DNA of 53,369 bases from Deltaproteobacteria bacterium (lineage in GTDB: Bacteria > Desulfobacterota > Syntrophia > Syntrophales > JAFGHS01), in the NCBI GenBank assembly GCA_016928025.1, contig JAFGLN010000102.1, positions 1 to 53,369 of the forward strand, written 5' to 3'. Under the pieces are notes generated by a model, which did no database searches, was not told where the DNA came from, and was given only the letters and a program-made list of their open reading frames with translations. Position numbers and translations under genes: made by a program. Positions 1 through 9,398 of the stretch are shown in pieces; position 1 is the stretch's first letter, and every line of letters begins with the position of its first letter.

Positions 1-834
1 CAGCTCTTGCAGGGTCTTGTCTTTTAAAAGGCCCTTTGCTTTGCGAATTTTCCGTACCGTGGCCGCGGAGATTTTTTCTTCGGCAAGGCCGCATCCTACG
101 GACAGAGCGTTGCTGCAAAGGATGTTGATGGCGCGCGGAAGACCTTTGGCCTGCTTACAGATCATTTTTGCGGCCTCATCGGTAAAAACTTTCGAGCTTT
201 CGCTTCCCACAATTTTGAGACGGTGATCGATATACTGCAGAGATTCTTTCTCCGTCATGGGGTTGATTTGGGCGGTGACGGCAATGCGCTGTCCTATTTG
301 CCTGATCACGTCGGCACGCATTTTTTCCCGGAGTTCCGGTTTGCCGCAAAGAACGATCTGCAGCAGTTTTGTCGTACTGGTTTCCAGATTGGCGAGGAGG
401 CGCACTTCCTCGACGACCGACACGCCGATCCGGTGGGCTTCGTCAAGAATGATGGCCACGTTTTCATCACGCTCCAGACAGGCGATCAGATAATAATACA
501 ACTCATGGAGCATGGAGCCTTTAAACGGAAGCTTTGCGGACAAATTCAACTGTTTCAGGGTGTCTCTCAAGAGCTTCTTGAAGGGAATATTGCTGCGTGG
601 AATGTAGGCGACCTTGACAGGGGCGTCCAAAGTGGAAATGAGGGTGCTGACCAGGGTGGTTTTGCCGATGCCCCTTTCTCCCAGGAGCAGGATAAATCCC
701 TTGCGCTCGGTAATGCCGTATCGCAGGGATGACAAGGCCTCGTTATGGCTTTCGGCCGGGAAATAAAACTTCGGATTGGGAGAATTTTTAAAGGGATCTT
801 CGGAAAAACCATAAAATGTGACGTAGTCAGCCAT
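1..834 (-). CDS. ExeA/GspA-like AAA ATPase, C-terminus cut by window edge
   Basis: The minus strand is open from an ATG at 834 to the first base of the window (278 codons, no stop), so the C-terminus lies outside. The product begins MADYVTFYGFSEDPF, the usual opening of ExeA/GspA-type ATPases (Y-G-F-x-x-x-P-F). It then shows a Walker A GERGIGKT near residue 52 and a Walker B AIILDEAH near residue 125, followed by an AAA lid that includes GLPRAINILCNNA. ExeA-family proteins power assembly of secretion or peptidoglycan-associated complexes; some relatives are transposition ATPases (TniB/MuB-like). No transposase is visible on this side, so the exact role is open. The gene is divergent from surE, with about 120 bp between them. 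Confidence 0.85.
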   Translation of the reverse strand, partial: MADYVTFYGFSEDPFKNSPNPKFYFPAESHNEALSSLRYGITERKGFILLLGERGIGKTTLVSTLISTLDAPVKVAYIPRSNIPFKKLLRDTLKQLNLSAKLPFKGSMLHELYYYLIACLERDENVAIILDEAHRIGVSVVEEVRLLANLETSTTKLLQIVLCGKPELREKMRADVIRQIGQRIAVTAQINPMTEKESLQYIDHRLKIVGSESSKVFTDEAAKMICKQAKGLPRAINILCSNALSVGCGLAEEKISAATVRKIRKAKGLLKDKTLQEL

Positions 835-953
835 GGATAACCCCTATTTTTTACTTGCGCCGGTCAGACATGTTCCATATACTATCGCTCTAAATAAATC
901 AAAACATAAGTATCGGCAAAATATATCTTTTTCAGAAGTCTTAAAGGTCCTAT

Positions 954-1769
954 ATGAATATACTGGTTACGAACGATGACGGCATTGCATCGCCGGGCAT
1001 CTGGCAGTTGGCGGAAGCGATGACCCGCCTGGGCAATACCGTTATTGTCGCCCCGGAAAAAGAACAGAGCGCTATGGGAACCAGTGTTACCCTGCGCAGC
1101 ACCACAAAAATCTCTGAGGTGCCTTCTTCGATCCCCGGTGTGAAGGCTTACGCCGTCAGCGGTACGCCCAGCGACTGTGTCCTCGTGGGTTTGCGCTATA
1201 TGCGGGAGATGCGTATTGATTTGCTTGTATCGGGAATTAATTACGGACCGAACTGCGGCAGAGACATTCCCCATTCCGGAACTGTTATGGCAACCCTGCC
1301 GGGGTATTTCCGCAAAATACCGTCCATCGCCGTTTCTCTGGCCATCAGCGATGTTCTCGAAAATGCCAGGTTTGATGTCGCCGCCTGTGTCGCGAAAACG
1401 GTGGCGGTCGGCATTCAGGAAGGCAAGCTGCCGTCCGACGGCATCTTCAACATCAACGTACCGAATATGACCCTGGATAAAATAAAGGGCATTCTTGTTA
1501 CCAAAACGGCGCCCACCGGTTATGTCCAAATGTCGGGAAGGAAATCCGATGGCCGATACATTTTTCGCGTCAGCAAGTCCATCACGCCGGAGATGCTGGA
1601 AGGGACGGATATATGGGCCCTGGAGTCCGGTTACGTGTCCGTGACACCTCTTCATATCGATGTCACCCATCATGATTTGATTCCCCGTCTGCAGGATGGC
1701 ATGGGGATGGTGGAAGCAAAGTTGATGGCGGGTCAATCTTTGTGTGTTGATAAAGAGGATCGATTATAA
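954..1769 (+). CDS. surE: 5'/3'-nucleotidase SurE
   Basis: SurE is a metal-dependent phosphatase that dephosphorylates nucleoside 5'- and 3'-monophosphates and is linked to stationary-phase survival. The 271-residue product opens with MNILVTNDDGIASPGI, containing the family's NDDG metal-binding motif. It continues with the VxAPxxxQSAMG segment (residues about 33-43), SGTPSDCV near 70 and SGINYGPNCGRDI near 94-106, all hallmark SurE blocks. Length is slightly above the usual 250. The ATG at 954 follows an AAGG at about 943. The stop lies 18 bases before ftsH, so the two are probably co-transcribed. Confidence 0.96.
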   Translation: MNILVTNDDGIASPGIWQLAEAMTRLGNTVIVAPEKEQSAMGTSVTLRSTTKISEVPSSIPGVKAYAVSGTPSDCVLVGLRYMREMRIDLLVSGINYGPNCGRDIPHSGTVMATLPGYFRKIPSIAVSLAISDVLENARFDVAACVAKTVAVGIQEGKLPSDGIFNINVPNMTLDKIKGILVTKTAPTGYVQMSGRKSDGRYIFRVSKSITPEMLEGTDIWALESGYVSVTPLHIDVTHHDLIPRLQDGMGMVEAKLMAGQSLCVDKEDRL

Positions 1770-1787
1770 AATCCGGGAGGGAGCGCA

Positions 1788-3584
1788 TTGGAGAAAGAAC
1801 ACAAATTTTCCATCTGGTATGTTTTGATCGGCATCTGGATTGTCTTAATCGTTCAGAGTTACATCGCCTCCATGTTTGCCTTGAAGACCATTCCCTACAG
1901 CCAGTTTATGAATCTTTTGAAGCAGGGTAAGATCATAGAAATCGCTGTGACGGAAAATCAGATTCAGGGCAAAATGAGAGGCCCGGAGGGCCAAACGGAA
2001 GACTTCAAGACGGTCCGCGTCGATCCTGAACTGTCCACGATGCTCGATCAGTATAAGGTGACCTTTAAGGGGCAGATTGAGTCGACCTTTCTGCGGGACC
2101 TGATTTCCTGGGTTTTTCCCATCGTTCTGTTTATCGGCATTTGGTATTTTCTCATGAAGCGCATGGCGGGACAGCAGCCCGGATTCATGTCCCTCGGTAA
2201 AAACAAAGCCAAGATTTATGTGGAAGACGAGCTCAAAATCCGGTTTACCGATGTGGCCGGCGTTGATGAAGCGGAGCAGGAACTGACCGAGGTGATTGAT
2301 TTTCTGAAGAATCCGTCCAAATTTGGTGAATTGGGCGGCAAAATCCCCAAGGGCATTCTTCTGGTCGGCCCCCCGGGGACGGGCAAGACGCTTCTGGCCA
2401 AAGCGGTGGCCGGTGAGAGCGGCGTGCCGTTCTTCAGCATGAGCGGCTCCGAATTCGTGGAAATGTTCGTGGGGCTGGGCGCCGCCAGGGTCCGAGACCT
2501 TTTCGAGCAGGCGAAGAAAAGGGCACCCTGCATCATTTTCATCGATGAGCTGGATGCCTTGGGCAAGGCGCGGGGACTCGGAGGGGTGACCGGCGGACAT
2601 GACGAGCGGGAGCAGACGCTCAACCAGCTCCTGGTGGAGATGGACGGGTTCGATTCCAAAATCGGTGTCATTCTCATGGCGGCCACGAACAGACCGGAAA
2701 TCCTGGACCCGGCCCTGTTAAGACCGGGCCGGTTCGATCGCCATGTTCTGGTGGACCGGCCCGATAAGGTCGGTAGAGAGGCCATCCTCAAGGTCCATCT
2801 GCGCACTGTCAAGGTAGATCCGGGCATCGATGTGAGCCAGATCGCCGGCATGACGCCCGGCATGGTGGGTGCCGATCTGGCGAATCTGGTCAATGAGGCG
2901 GCCCTCCTGGCGGTCAGACGAGGCAAGCGCGAAGTGGACATGTCCGATTTCGAGGAGGCGGTTGAGCGCATTATCGCCGGTCTGGAAAAGAAGAACCGCC
3001 TGATCAACAAACGCGAACGGGAGATCGTGGCCCACCATGAGATGGGGCACGCCATCGTGGCCATGAGCCTGCCGGGTACGGACCCCGTCCAGAAAATATC
3101 CATTATCCCCCGCGGCATCGCGGCTCTGGGTTACACCATGCAGGTGCCGACGGACGACCGGTTCCTGATGAGCCGCACGGAGCTGCTCAACAAAATCGCA
3201 TCGCTTTTGGGCGGCCGGGCCGCCGAAGAAATCATCTTCGGCGACATCTCCACCGGGGCGCACAACGACCTGTCGCGCGCCACGGATATCGCCAAAAGCA
3301 TGATCAAGGAATACGGTATGAGCGACAAGCTCGGCCAGGTTTATCTGGCCCATGACAAACGCTCACCGTTCCTGGACATGGGCATGCAAAGCCCGGGCGA
3401 TTACAGTGAGGCGACCTCTGAAACCATCGACGAGGAAATCCGGCGGATTATTTCCTCTCAGTACAAGGTGGCCTTGGATATCTTGAAAGAAAAGAAGGAT
3501 GTGCTGACAAAAGGCGCCGCGGTTTTGCTGGAAAAGGAAAAGATCGAGCAGGAAGAGATCAAGGCGTTGATTCAAGGGGTTTAA
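1788..3584 (+). CDS. ftsH: ATP-dependent zinc metalloprotease FtsH
   Basis: FtsH is a membrane-anchored hexameric AAA+ protease that degrades misfolded membrane proteins and unstable cytosolic regulators. The 598-residue product has two transmembrane segments (about 11-30 and 106-123) flanking a periplasmic domain. The AAA module has Walker A GPPGTGKT at 194-201 and Walker [13 protein letters not shown] at about 249-260, then the SRH-like [18 protein letters not shown]. The zinc-protease motif is HEMGH at 417-421, where most FtsH proteins have HEAGH. Start is a TTG at 1788 preceded by GGGAGGGAG; no better ATG is available before the first membrane segment. It follows surE by 18 bases. Confidence 0.96.
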   Translation: MEKEHKFSIWYVLIGIWIVLIVQSYIASMFALKTIPYSQFMNLLKQGKIIEIAVTENQIQGKMRGPEGQTEDFKTVRVDPELSTMLDQYKVTFKGQIESTFLRDLISWVFPIVLFIGIWYFLMKRMAGQQPGFMSLGKNKAKIYVEDELKIRFTDVAGVDEAEQELTEVIDFLKNPSKFGELGGKIPKGILLVGPPGTGKTLLAKAVAGESGVPFFSMSGSEFVEMFVGLGAARVRDLFEQAKKRAPCIIFIDELDALGKARGLGGVTGGHDEREQTLNQLLVEMDGFDSKIGVILMAATNRPEILDPALLRPGRFDRHVLVDRPDKVGREAILKVHLRTVKVDPGIDVSQIAGMTPGMVGADLANLVNEAALLAVRRGKREVDMSDFEEAVERIIAGLEKKNRLINKREREIVAHHEMGHAIVAMSLPGTDPVQKISIIPRGIAALGYTMQVPTDDRFLMSRTELLNKIASLLGGRAAEEIIFGDISTGAHNDLSRATDIAKSMIKEYGMSDKLGQVYLAHDKRSPFLDMGMQSPGDYSEATSETIDEEIRRIISSQYKVALDILKEKKDVLTKGAAVLLEKEKIEQEEIKALIQGV

Positions 3585-3655
3585 TATCCACGCGGTTTCA
3601 AAGGTTATCAGTCAGTCTGATTGGCAATCTGCGGTTAAAACGGGAGAAAGGATTT

Positions 3656-3739
3656 GGGGATTCAAAAGGCCAAGGATTCAAGTGAAATGATTTGATGATG
3701 GACAGTCAGACACTTGAACCCCTGAACCCTTGAATCCCC
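3656..3739. repeat. Imperfect inverted repeat between ftsH and speY-like gene
   Basis: Two 29-base arms (3656-3684 and 3711-3739) are reverse complements at 23 of 29 positions, separated by a 26-base loop. Both arm ends are the best conserved parts. It could fold into a long hairpin in RNA from either strand, acting as a terminator-like or transcript-stabilising element, or it may be a small non-autonomous mobile repeat. There is no T-tract, so a classical intrinsic terminator is unlikely. Confidence 0.7.
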
Positions 3740-3774
3740 ATTTCTGTATTATATGGAAAGGAAGAGAGGTAAAA

Positions 3775-4953
3775 ATGAAAAAAACAACGCATCGTGATAA
3801 AGAGAAATATCTGGCGGGAAAGAGGATCCTTCCGGCACCGATTTCGAAAGAGACAGATATCGTCAAGTTGATCGATAATTTGGATGCGTATAACGGCGGC
3901 AGGTTGAGGGCTGCCTGCCATTTACTGCGAGACAAGTATTCGAAGCCGGATGTAACGGTGGGACTGAGTCTGGCAGGGGCGCTGACGCCCGCGGGTCTGG
4001 GACCCTCCGCGATTGTTCCCCTGATGAATCACGGGTTTGTGGATTGGATCGTGGCAACAGGCGCCAACATGTATCATGATCTTCACTATGCCTTCAACTT
4101 ACCGATGCATCGGGGGACCTATCGGGTTGACGATGCCGATTTGAGAAAGCAGGGCGTCACCCGCATCTATGATATCCTGTTTGATTATAAAGACGTTTTG
4201 ATGGAGACCGACCGCCGCTTGAACAGGATTTTGTGCCGTCCCGAATTTCAAAAGGAAATGGGGACCCGGGAATTTTATTATCACCTGGGCAAGGTAATGA
4301 ACGACTATGAGGCGGCCGATCATCTGGGAGAAGTGAGTATCGTCGCCGCCGCCTATCGAAACGGTATCCCCGTCTTTACGTCTTCGCCGGGTGACTCCAC
4401 CATTGGGATGAACATCGCGGGTCTCGAACTTATGGCCAAAGCGGAGGGGCTGCAGGACCTGTTCAAACTGAAGATCAATCCCAGCATCGACGTCAATGAG
4501 TCGACGGCCGTTGTCCTGAACGCCAAGCGGTATGAGCACGGCAAGACGGGCGTCATTCTCATCGGCGGGGGCAGCCCGAAGAACTTCATGCTGCAGACGG
4601 AGCCGCAGATTCAGGAAGTCCTCATGATTCCGGAAGTCGGTCAGGATTACGACATCAATATTACCGATGCCCGGCCCGATACGGGCGGTTTATCGGGCGC
4701 ACCGCCCAGCGAAGCGGCCAGTTGGGGGAAGATTGATCCGGATAAGCTGGACGAAGCCGTGACGGCCTATCTGGATGTGACGCTGGCCCTTCCCTTGATG
4801 ACCGCCTATGTCGTCCAGACGACGAAGCCCAAAAAACTTAAAAGGCTGTACGACCGGGCGGCTGAGTTGAACGAAAGGTTGATCGAGTCATTTCTCGAGA
4901 ATAATCACGAGTACGGCGAATTCAAAGATCTTATCAAAAAATTATCCGCTTGA
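3775..4953 (+). CDS. Deoxyhypusine synthase-like protein (polyamine aminobutyltransferase, SpeY family)
   Basis: Bacterial deoxyhypusine synthase homologues do not modify eIF5A; characterised SpeY proteins transfer an aminobutyl group from spermidine to putrescine to give homospermidine. The 392-residue product has the family's Rossmann-like fold landmarks: GLSLAGALTPAG near residues 62-74, then VILIGGGSPKNF near 261-272. The block EAASWGKI near 319 corresponds to the segment carrying the catalytic lysine in eukaryotic DHS (SWGK). Start is the ATG at 3775 after AGAGAGG; an in-frame upstream ATG at 3730 lacks a ribosome site and lies in the inverted-repeat region. It is followed after 18 bases by a PLP decarboxylase, so a polyamine operon is likely. 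Other DHS-like activities cannot be excluded. Confidence 0.88.
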   Translation: MKKTTHRDKEKYLAGKRILPAPISKETDIVKLIDNLDAYNGGRLRAACHLLRDKYSKPDVTVGLSLAGALTPAGLGPSAIVPLMNHGFVDWIVATGANMYHDLHYAFNLPMHRGTYRVDDADLRKQGVTRIYDILFDYKDVLMETDRRLNRILCRPEFQKEMGTREFYYHLGKVMNDYEAADHLGEVSIVAAAYRNGIPVFTSSPGDSTIGMNIAGLELMAKAEGLQDLFKLKINPSIDVNESTAVVLNAKRYEHGKTGVILIGGGSPKNFMLQTEPQIQEVLMIPEVGQDYDINITDARPDTGGLSGAPPSEAASWGKIDPDKLDEAVTAYLDVTLALPLMTAYVVQTTKPKKLKRLYDRAAELNERLIESFLENNHEYGEFKDLIKKLSA

Positions 4954-4971
4954 AATGCGCGCAAGGGAATT

Positions 4972-6120
4972 ATGAACGACAGACTTTACCCGTTAATTGA
5001 AAAACACGGCACACCGCTGTTTATTCTGGATCATAAGAAGATCAGGGAAAATTACCGGATCTTTAAGACATGCCTGCCGCGGGTGCAGTGCTATTATGCC
5101 GTCAAGGCGAACGCTCATCCGGAGATCATCAAAACGCTGTTTAAGGAAGGGTCCAGCTTTGACGTCGCTTCCTACAATGAGTTTATGCAGGTTTACCGAT
5201 TCATCAAAAACTATGAAGAGGGCGACAAGGATTTTTTTGTCTGGGATAAAATCATTTTCTCCAATACCGTCAAAGATCGTGAGACGCTGCGGAAGATCAG
5301 AAGATACAAACCGCTGGTCACTTTCGACAATATGGAGGAGCTTAAAAAGATCAAAGCCTGTTGTGACACCGCCGGCCTGGTTTTAAGATTAAAGGTGCCC
5401 GATATCGGGTCTCAAGTCGAGATGCGGTCCAAATTCGGCGCCGAACCGGGTGACGCCGAGCGTCTCATTGCCCGCGCGTTTGACGAAGGTTTGAAGGTTG
5501 AAGGCCTCAGTTTTCATTGTGGGAGTCAATGCACCCATTTTGACAATTATAGCCTGGCCCTGACCATCGTCGCCGGTGTCTTCCAGACCGCCAGGAAGAA
5601 GGGATACGATTTGAATATTGTGGACATCGGCGGCGGATTTCCGGCGCCTTACGACGGCCAGGTGCCGGAATTTGAAAAGCTGGCGGAACTGATCAACACC
5701 GAATGCGAAAGGTTGCTCCCGACAGATGTCGAGATTATTGCCGAACCGGGACGATTTATCGTCGCCACAGCGGCCAGCCTGATTACGGAAATTATCGGTA
5801 AAGCCAGACGGGACGGGAAGATTTTCTATTATATCAATGACGGGGTCTATCACACGTTTTCAGGCGTGGTCTACGATCATTGGATTCCCAATTTTCATGC
5901 CTTTAAACATGGCCGAACGGAGATCTGTGCCGTTGTCGGACCGACCTGTGACAGCTTTGACAAAATAACGCTGTCTGCCCAACTGCCGGCAAATTTGAAG
6001 GTCGGCGATTATCTCTATACGGAAAATATCGGTGCTTACAGCATTGCCTCGTCAACGAAATTCAATGGCTTCGACGGTGCCCGAGTCGTTCATGATAGAG
6101 GACCAAACCGGTCCGTCTGA
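4972..6120 (+). CDS. Fold-type III PLP decarboxylase (ornithine/diamine type)
   Basis: The 382-residue product belongs to the alanine-racemase-fold decarboxylases acting on ornithine, lysine or carboxynorspermidine. Visible motifs are CYYAVKANAHP (residues about 41-51, containing the PLP lysine), FHCGSQC near 182-188, the glycine-rich DIGGGFPAPYDG phosphate-binding loop near 222-233, EPGRF near 259 and GPTCDSFD near 323-330 (the conserved catalytic cysteine). This pattern and length best match eukaryotic-like ornithine decarboxylases rather than long diaminopimelate or arginine decarboxylases. It directly follows the deoxyhypusine-synthase-like gene, so it probably supplies putrescine. A substrate call from motifs alone is tentative. 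Confidence 0.85.
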   Translation: MNDRLYPLIEKHGTPLFILDHKKIRENYRIFKTCLPRVQCYYAVKANAHPEIIKTLFKEGSSFDVASYNEFMQVYRFIKNYEEGDKDFFVWDKIIFSNTVKDRETLRKIRRYKPLVTFDNMEELKKIKACCDTAGLVLRLKVPDIGSQVEMRSKFGAEPGDAERLIARAFDEGLKVEGLSFHCGSQCTHFDNYSLALTIVAGVFQTARKKGYDLNIVDIGGGFPAPYDGQVPEFEKLAELINTECERLLPTDVEIIAEPGRFIVATAASLITEIIGKARRDGKIFYYINDGVYHTFSGVVYDHWIPNFHAFKHGRTEICAVVGPTCDSFDKITLSAQLPANLKVGDYLYTENIGAYSIASSTKFNGFDGARVVHDRGPNRSV

Positions 6121-6210
6121 TTTTTTTTGCATCTTCGTTTTCCGGCTGTAAAATCGATAATATGAGTGTTTTTGTGGGACGATTTTATGTCAAAATGCGG
6201 GCAATTTCTA

Positions 6211-6239
6211 TTGACAATCCGTGGAGAAATGTCTACAAG
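6211..6239 (+). promoter_or_regulatory. Candidate sigma-70 promoter for the V-ATPase operon
   Basis: A perfect -35 hexamer TTGACA (6211-6216) is followed after 17 bases by TACAAG (6234-6239), a weak -10. It sits 29 bases upstream of the atpE start, in the only sizeable gap before the operon. Confidence 0.45.
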
Positions 6240-6267
6240 TTGCGAGTCGGAAAAAAGGGGGATTTTT

Positions 6268-6888
6268 ATGGCAAAGACATTGGGGGACATTACGAATGAA
6301 TTAACACAAAAGGTTCTGGAACCTGCCAAGGCCGAGGCGGAAGATCTCGTTAAAGACGCTCGCTTGAAAGCCGAAAAGATTATTTCCGAAGCCGAAAATC
6401 AAGCAGAGAAGATCCGTCAGGAGGCAAAACGCGATATCGAAAATCTCAAAAGGCAGATGGACGTCGATCTGGAAACGGCGAGCCGTAATTTCCTGATTAT
6501 GGTAGAGGAGAAGCTGGAAAAGGCCGTCGTCGATCCTGTGATCGAAGACGCCGTCAAACCGCTTCTCGGCGATCGTGAATTCCTTGAGAAGATGGTCCTC
6601 GAGATTCTCGCCGGGTATAACGATCAAGGCGGGAAAGAGCACCGCATCGAAGTACTCCTGCCGGAGGCCAAAAAGGCGGAACTGGAAGCCTGGTTCACGG
6701 AAAAATTCCGCAATAGGATGTCTCAGCCACTGGATGTTCGTTTTACGGACAAAATATCCTTCGGCTTTAAAATTGGTATTGCCGGCGAAGGAAGTCACGT
6801 CAATTTCAGTGAAGGATTAATCCAGGTTTTTTCAGAATTCTGTTCACCCCGCTTCCGGAAATATTTCATTAACCGGGAGGAGTCTTAG
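6268..6888 (+). CDS. atpE: V-type ATP synthase subunit E
   Basis: Subunit E is the peripheral stalk of V/A-type ATPases, linking the A3B3 head to the membrane part. The 206-residue product starts MAKTLGDITNELTQKVLEPA and has a long charged alpha-helical N-terminal half (residues about 15-95, AKAEAEDLV...KAEKIISEAENQAEKIRQ) typical of the coiled E stalk, then a globular C-terminal part. The ATG at 6268 follows AAAAAGGGGG; a longer reading from 6166 would add 34 residues without a ribosome site. It is the first gene of a seven-gene operon. The identification rests on helix composition, size and position. Confidence 0.85.
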   Translation: MAKTLGDITNELTQKVLEPAKAEAEDLVKDARLKAEKIISEAENQAEKIRQEAKRDIENLKRQMDVDLETASRNFLIMVEEKLEKAVVDPVIEDAVKPLLGDREFLEKMVLEILAGYNDQGGKEHRIEVLLPEAKKAELEAWFTEKFRNRMSQPLDVRFTDKISFGFKIGIAGEGSHVNFSEGLIQVFSEFCSPRFRKYFINREES

Positions 6889-6894
6889 GAATCC

Positions 6895-7617
6895 ATGGGG
6901 GCTTACTATTTCCTGATGTGCCTATTGCCGCCGCTGCCGTCGGCCCTGGGGGAAAAACTCGCCCTTTCCTTTTCTGAAATTTCCCGCATCGCCCGGCGGC
7001 ACGTCAGTCCTTCCGACGAGGGGCTTCTCCGGGCGCAGCTTTCCCTCATTGATGCCGCCAACTGGGAAAGCCTTGAGCAGCATCGGGGCGGTTTCCTGGA
7101 AGGTGGAACCCTGAGCCGTCAAGAGATGGAAGAAAGGCAGAATCTACCCGTCTTCATTCGTGAATTTCTGGCGGAAAAGGAACGGGGCATCCGGCGCGTC
7201 CATATTTACGATCGTCTGTGGGAACTTTGCTATGCCGCGTTGCTGGCCGAGGCGGAAAGAAAGGGATGCCGCTATCTGCTGGATTACATTCCCTGGAAAA
7301 TCGGACTTCGTAACCGTCTCGCGGAAATAAGAGTCAGAGATCATGAGGGGAGCGCTGCCGAACATACCATCCTGTCCGATGTCCAGTTTTCTGACTTTAC
7401 CGTTTTGATTTCCCAACTGGAGGACCTGAAAAATCCTTTGGAGGCGGAACGTTTTCTGGATGGGGAACGCCTTAAGCAGATCTACCATTGCCAGGGCAGC
7501 GATCCGTTTTCTTTTGATACTCTGCTGGCCCTCATCTCCAGTGCCCTCATTTACAGTCGTTGGGAACATATGCAGGTTCCCTTGGATATCAGAAATTTTT
7601 TATATAGTGGAGGTTAG
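6895..7617 (+). CDS. DUF2764 family V-ATPase operon protein (subunit C-like)
   Basis: The 240-residue product begins MGAYYFLMCLLPPLP, a start typical of DUF2764 proteins, which occupy the subunit C position in V-ATPase operons of chlamydiae, spirochaetes and Bacteroidetes. It is mostly helical, with a central LWELCYAALLAEAERKGC helix and a C-terminal segment ending DIRNFLYSGG. It starts 6 bases after atpE ends and finishes 2 bases before atpA. The probable role is connecting the central rotor to the membrane ring in place of subunit C/d. That role is inferred from location; there is no catalytic motif. Confidence 0.8.
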   Translation: MGAYYFLMCLLPPLPSALGEKLALSFSEISRIARRHVSPSDEGLLRAQLSLIDAANWESLEQHRGGFLEGGTLSRQEMEERQNLPVFIREFLAEKERGIRRVHIYDRLWELCYAALLAEAERKGCRYLLDYIPWKIGLRNRLAEIRVRDHEGSAAEHTILSDVQFSDFTVLISQLEDLKNPLEAERFLDGERLKQIYHCQGSDPFSFDTLLALISSALIYSRWEHMQVPLDIRNFLYSGG

Positions 7618-7619
7618 AC

Positions 7620-9398
7620 GTGGGTGATCTTTCCAAAGGTCGCATCATTGCCGTAAACGGTCCGCTGGCAACCTGTGAGGTCGGTCAGGAGCATAACGTC
7701 CTTCAAAACGAGGTGGCCTATGTTAATTGCCAGGGAACATCCCTCAAATCCGAAGTGATCAGGATCCGTGGTCGGCAGATTGATATGCAGGTTTTCGAAA
7801 GTACCACCGGGATGATGGTGGGGGATGATGTCGAATTTTCCGGGGAACTGCTGTCGGCAACCTTGGGGCCGGGCATCCTGGGTATGATCTATGACGGTCT
7901 TCAGAATCCATTGACGCATCTGGAAAATGATCAGGACTTTTTCCTCAAACGGGGGCAGTATCTCAACGCCCTGGATGAAGACAAACAGTGGGAATTTACA
8001 CCGGCTGTCGCATCAGGTGCCATCGTCAAGGCCGGACAGTTTCTGGGGAGCGTTCCCGAGGGTTTGTTTAAGCACCACATCATGGTGCCGCTGATGCTGA
8101 AAGGTACCTGGGAGGTCATCCGGATCGTGCCGGCGGGCCATTACCGGGTCAGTGAAACGATCGCCGTAATCAGAAGCACTGAAGACGGGCGGGAGGTGCC
8201 TGTCATGCTCAAACAGGAGTGGCCGGTTAAAATGCCGGTCCGGGCCTATCAGGAGCGACTGCTTCCCAATCGACAGATGCTGACCCAGTGCCGGTTGATC
8301 GATATCTTTTTCCCGCTGGCCGAAGGGGGGACGGCCTGTATTCCCGGCCCCTTCGGGGCGGGCAAAACCGTTTTGCAGCAGATTATTTCCCGCTACGCCG
8401 AGGCCGATGTGGTCATCATCGTGGCCTGCGGGGAACGGGCCGGAGAAGTCGTGGAAACGATCCGGGAATTTCCGGAGTTGGAGGACCCCAAAACCGGCGG
8501 CTCCCTGATGAACCGGACCGTGATCATCTGCAACACGTCATCCATGCCTGTGGCGGCCCGGGAGGCATCCATCTATACGGGTGTCACCATCGGCGAATAC
8601 TATCGGTCCCTGGGCCTGAAGGTCCTTCTGCTCGCCGACAGCACTTCGCGCTGGGCCCAGGCCCTTCGTGAATCGTCGGCGCGTCTTGAGGAAATTCCCG
8701 GTGAAGAGGCCTTTCCCGCCTACCTGGAAAGCCGCATTGCCGCCGTTTACGAGCGGGCCGGTCTGGTGCGCCTGCGCGACGGCGAGACGGGGTCCCTGAC
8801 TGTGATCGGCAGCGTTTCGCCCGCCGGCGGCAACTTCGAAGAGCCTGTCACACAGAATACCCTCAAGGTTGTAGGCGCCTTTTACGGCCTTTCCCGAACC
8901 CGTTCCGATCAGCGGCGCTATCCGGCCATCGATCCCCTCATCTCCTGGAGCCTGTATCTCCGGCAGATGCGGGAGTCTCTGGAAGAACGCAGTGAAGGGT
9001 GGGCCGGTCTGGTCGAAGAAGTCCACCGGCTGCTCTATGAGGGCAGCGAAGTTCATCAGATGATGCTGGTTGTCGGCGAGGAGGGCATCAGTCTGGATGA
9101 CCTGGTCATCTACCTGAAATCCGAGATTGTGGACGCCGTCTGTCTGCAGCAGGATTCGTTCGACGTCGTCGACCGGGCGACATCATTGGAACGGCAGGTC
9201 CGGGATTTTCTGCTGTTGATGGACATGGTTCATCATCAGTTCACTTACGAAAGCAAGGAAGACGCGCGCCGGGAAATGACGACCCTCCATAACCTTTTTT
9301 TCCAGATGAAATACTGCCCCTATGAGGGAGAGACCTATCATCGATACCGCGGCGAGATCGAATCCATTCTGGCCGGGATAGGAGAGAACAGCGAATGA
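7620..9398 (+). CDS. atpA: V-type ATP synthase catalytic subunit A
   Basis: This is the nucleotide-hydrolysing or synthesising subunit of the head. The 592-residue product has the P-loop GPFGAGKT at 253-260, preceded by the long non-homologous insertion (about 115-190) that distinguishes A subunits from F-type beta. Further motifs are [12 protein letters not shown] near 266-280, [16 protein letters not shown] near 335-350 and [14 protein letters not shown] near 398. Start is GTG at 7620, preceded by GTGGAGG. The stop overlaps the atpB start by four bases (ATGA), indicating translational coupling. Confidence 0.97.
   Translation: MGDLSKGRIIAVNGPLATCEVGQEHNVLQNEVAYVNCQGTSLKSEVIRIRGRQIDMQVFESTTGMMVGDDVEFSGELLSATLGPGILGMIYDGLQNPLTHLENDQDFFLKRGQYLNALDEDKQWEFTPAVASGAIVKAGQFLGSVPEGLFKHHIMVPLMLKGTWEVIRIVPAGHYRVSETIAVIRSTEDGREVPVMLKQEWPVKMPVRAYQERLLPNRQMLTQCRLIDIFFPLAEGGTACIPGPFGAGKTVLQQIISRYAEADVVIIVACGERAGEVVETIREFPELEDPKTGGSLMNRTVIICNTSSMPVAAREASIYTGVTIGEYYRSLGLKVLLLADSTSRWAQALRESSARLEEIPGEEAFPAYLESRIAAVYERAGLVRLRDGETGSLTVIGSVSPAGGNFEEPVTQNTLKVVGAFYGLSRTRSDQRRYPAIDPLISWSLYLRQMRESLEERSEGWAGLVEEVHRLLYEGSEVHQMMLVVGEEGISLDDLVIYLKSEIVDAVCLQQDSFDVVDRATSLERQVRDFLLLMDMVHHQFTYESKEDARREMTTLHNLFFQMKYCPYEGETYHRYRGEIESILAGIGENSE

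Noticed and set aside
882..1736. Long minus-strand frame (284 codons) opposite surE
   Set aside because: It is antisense to a clear surE gene, has no family motifs and an unnatural composition.
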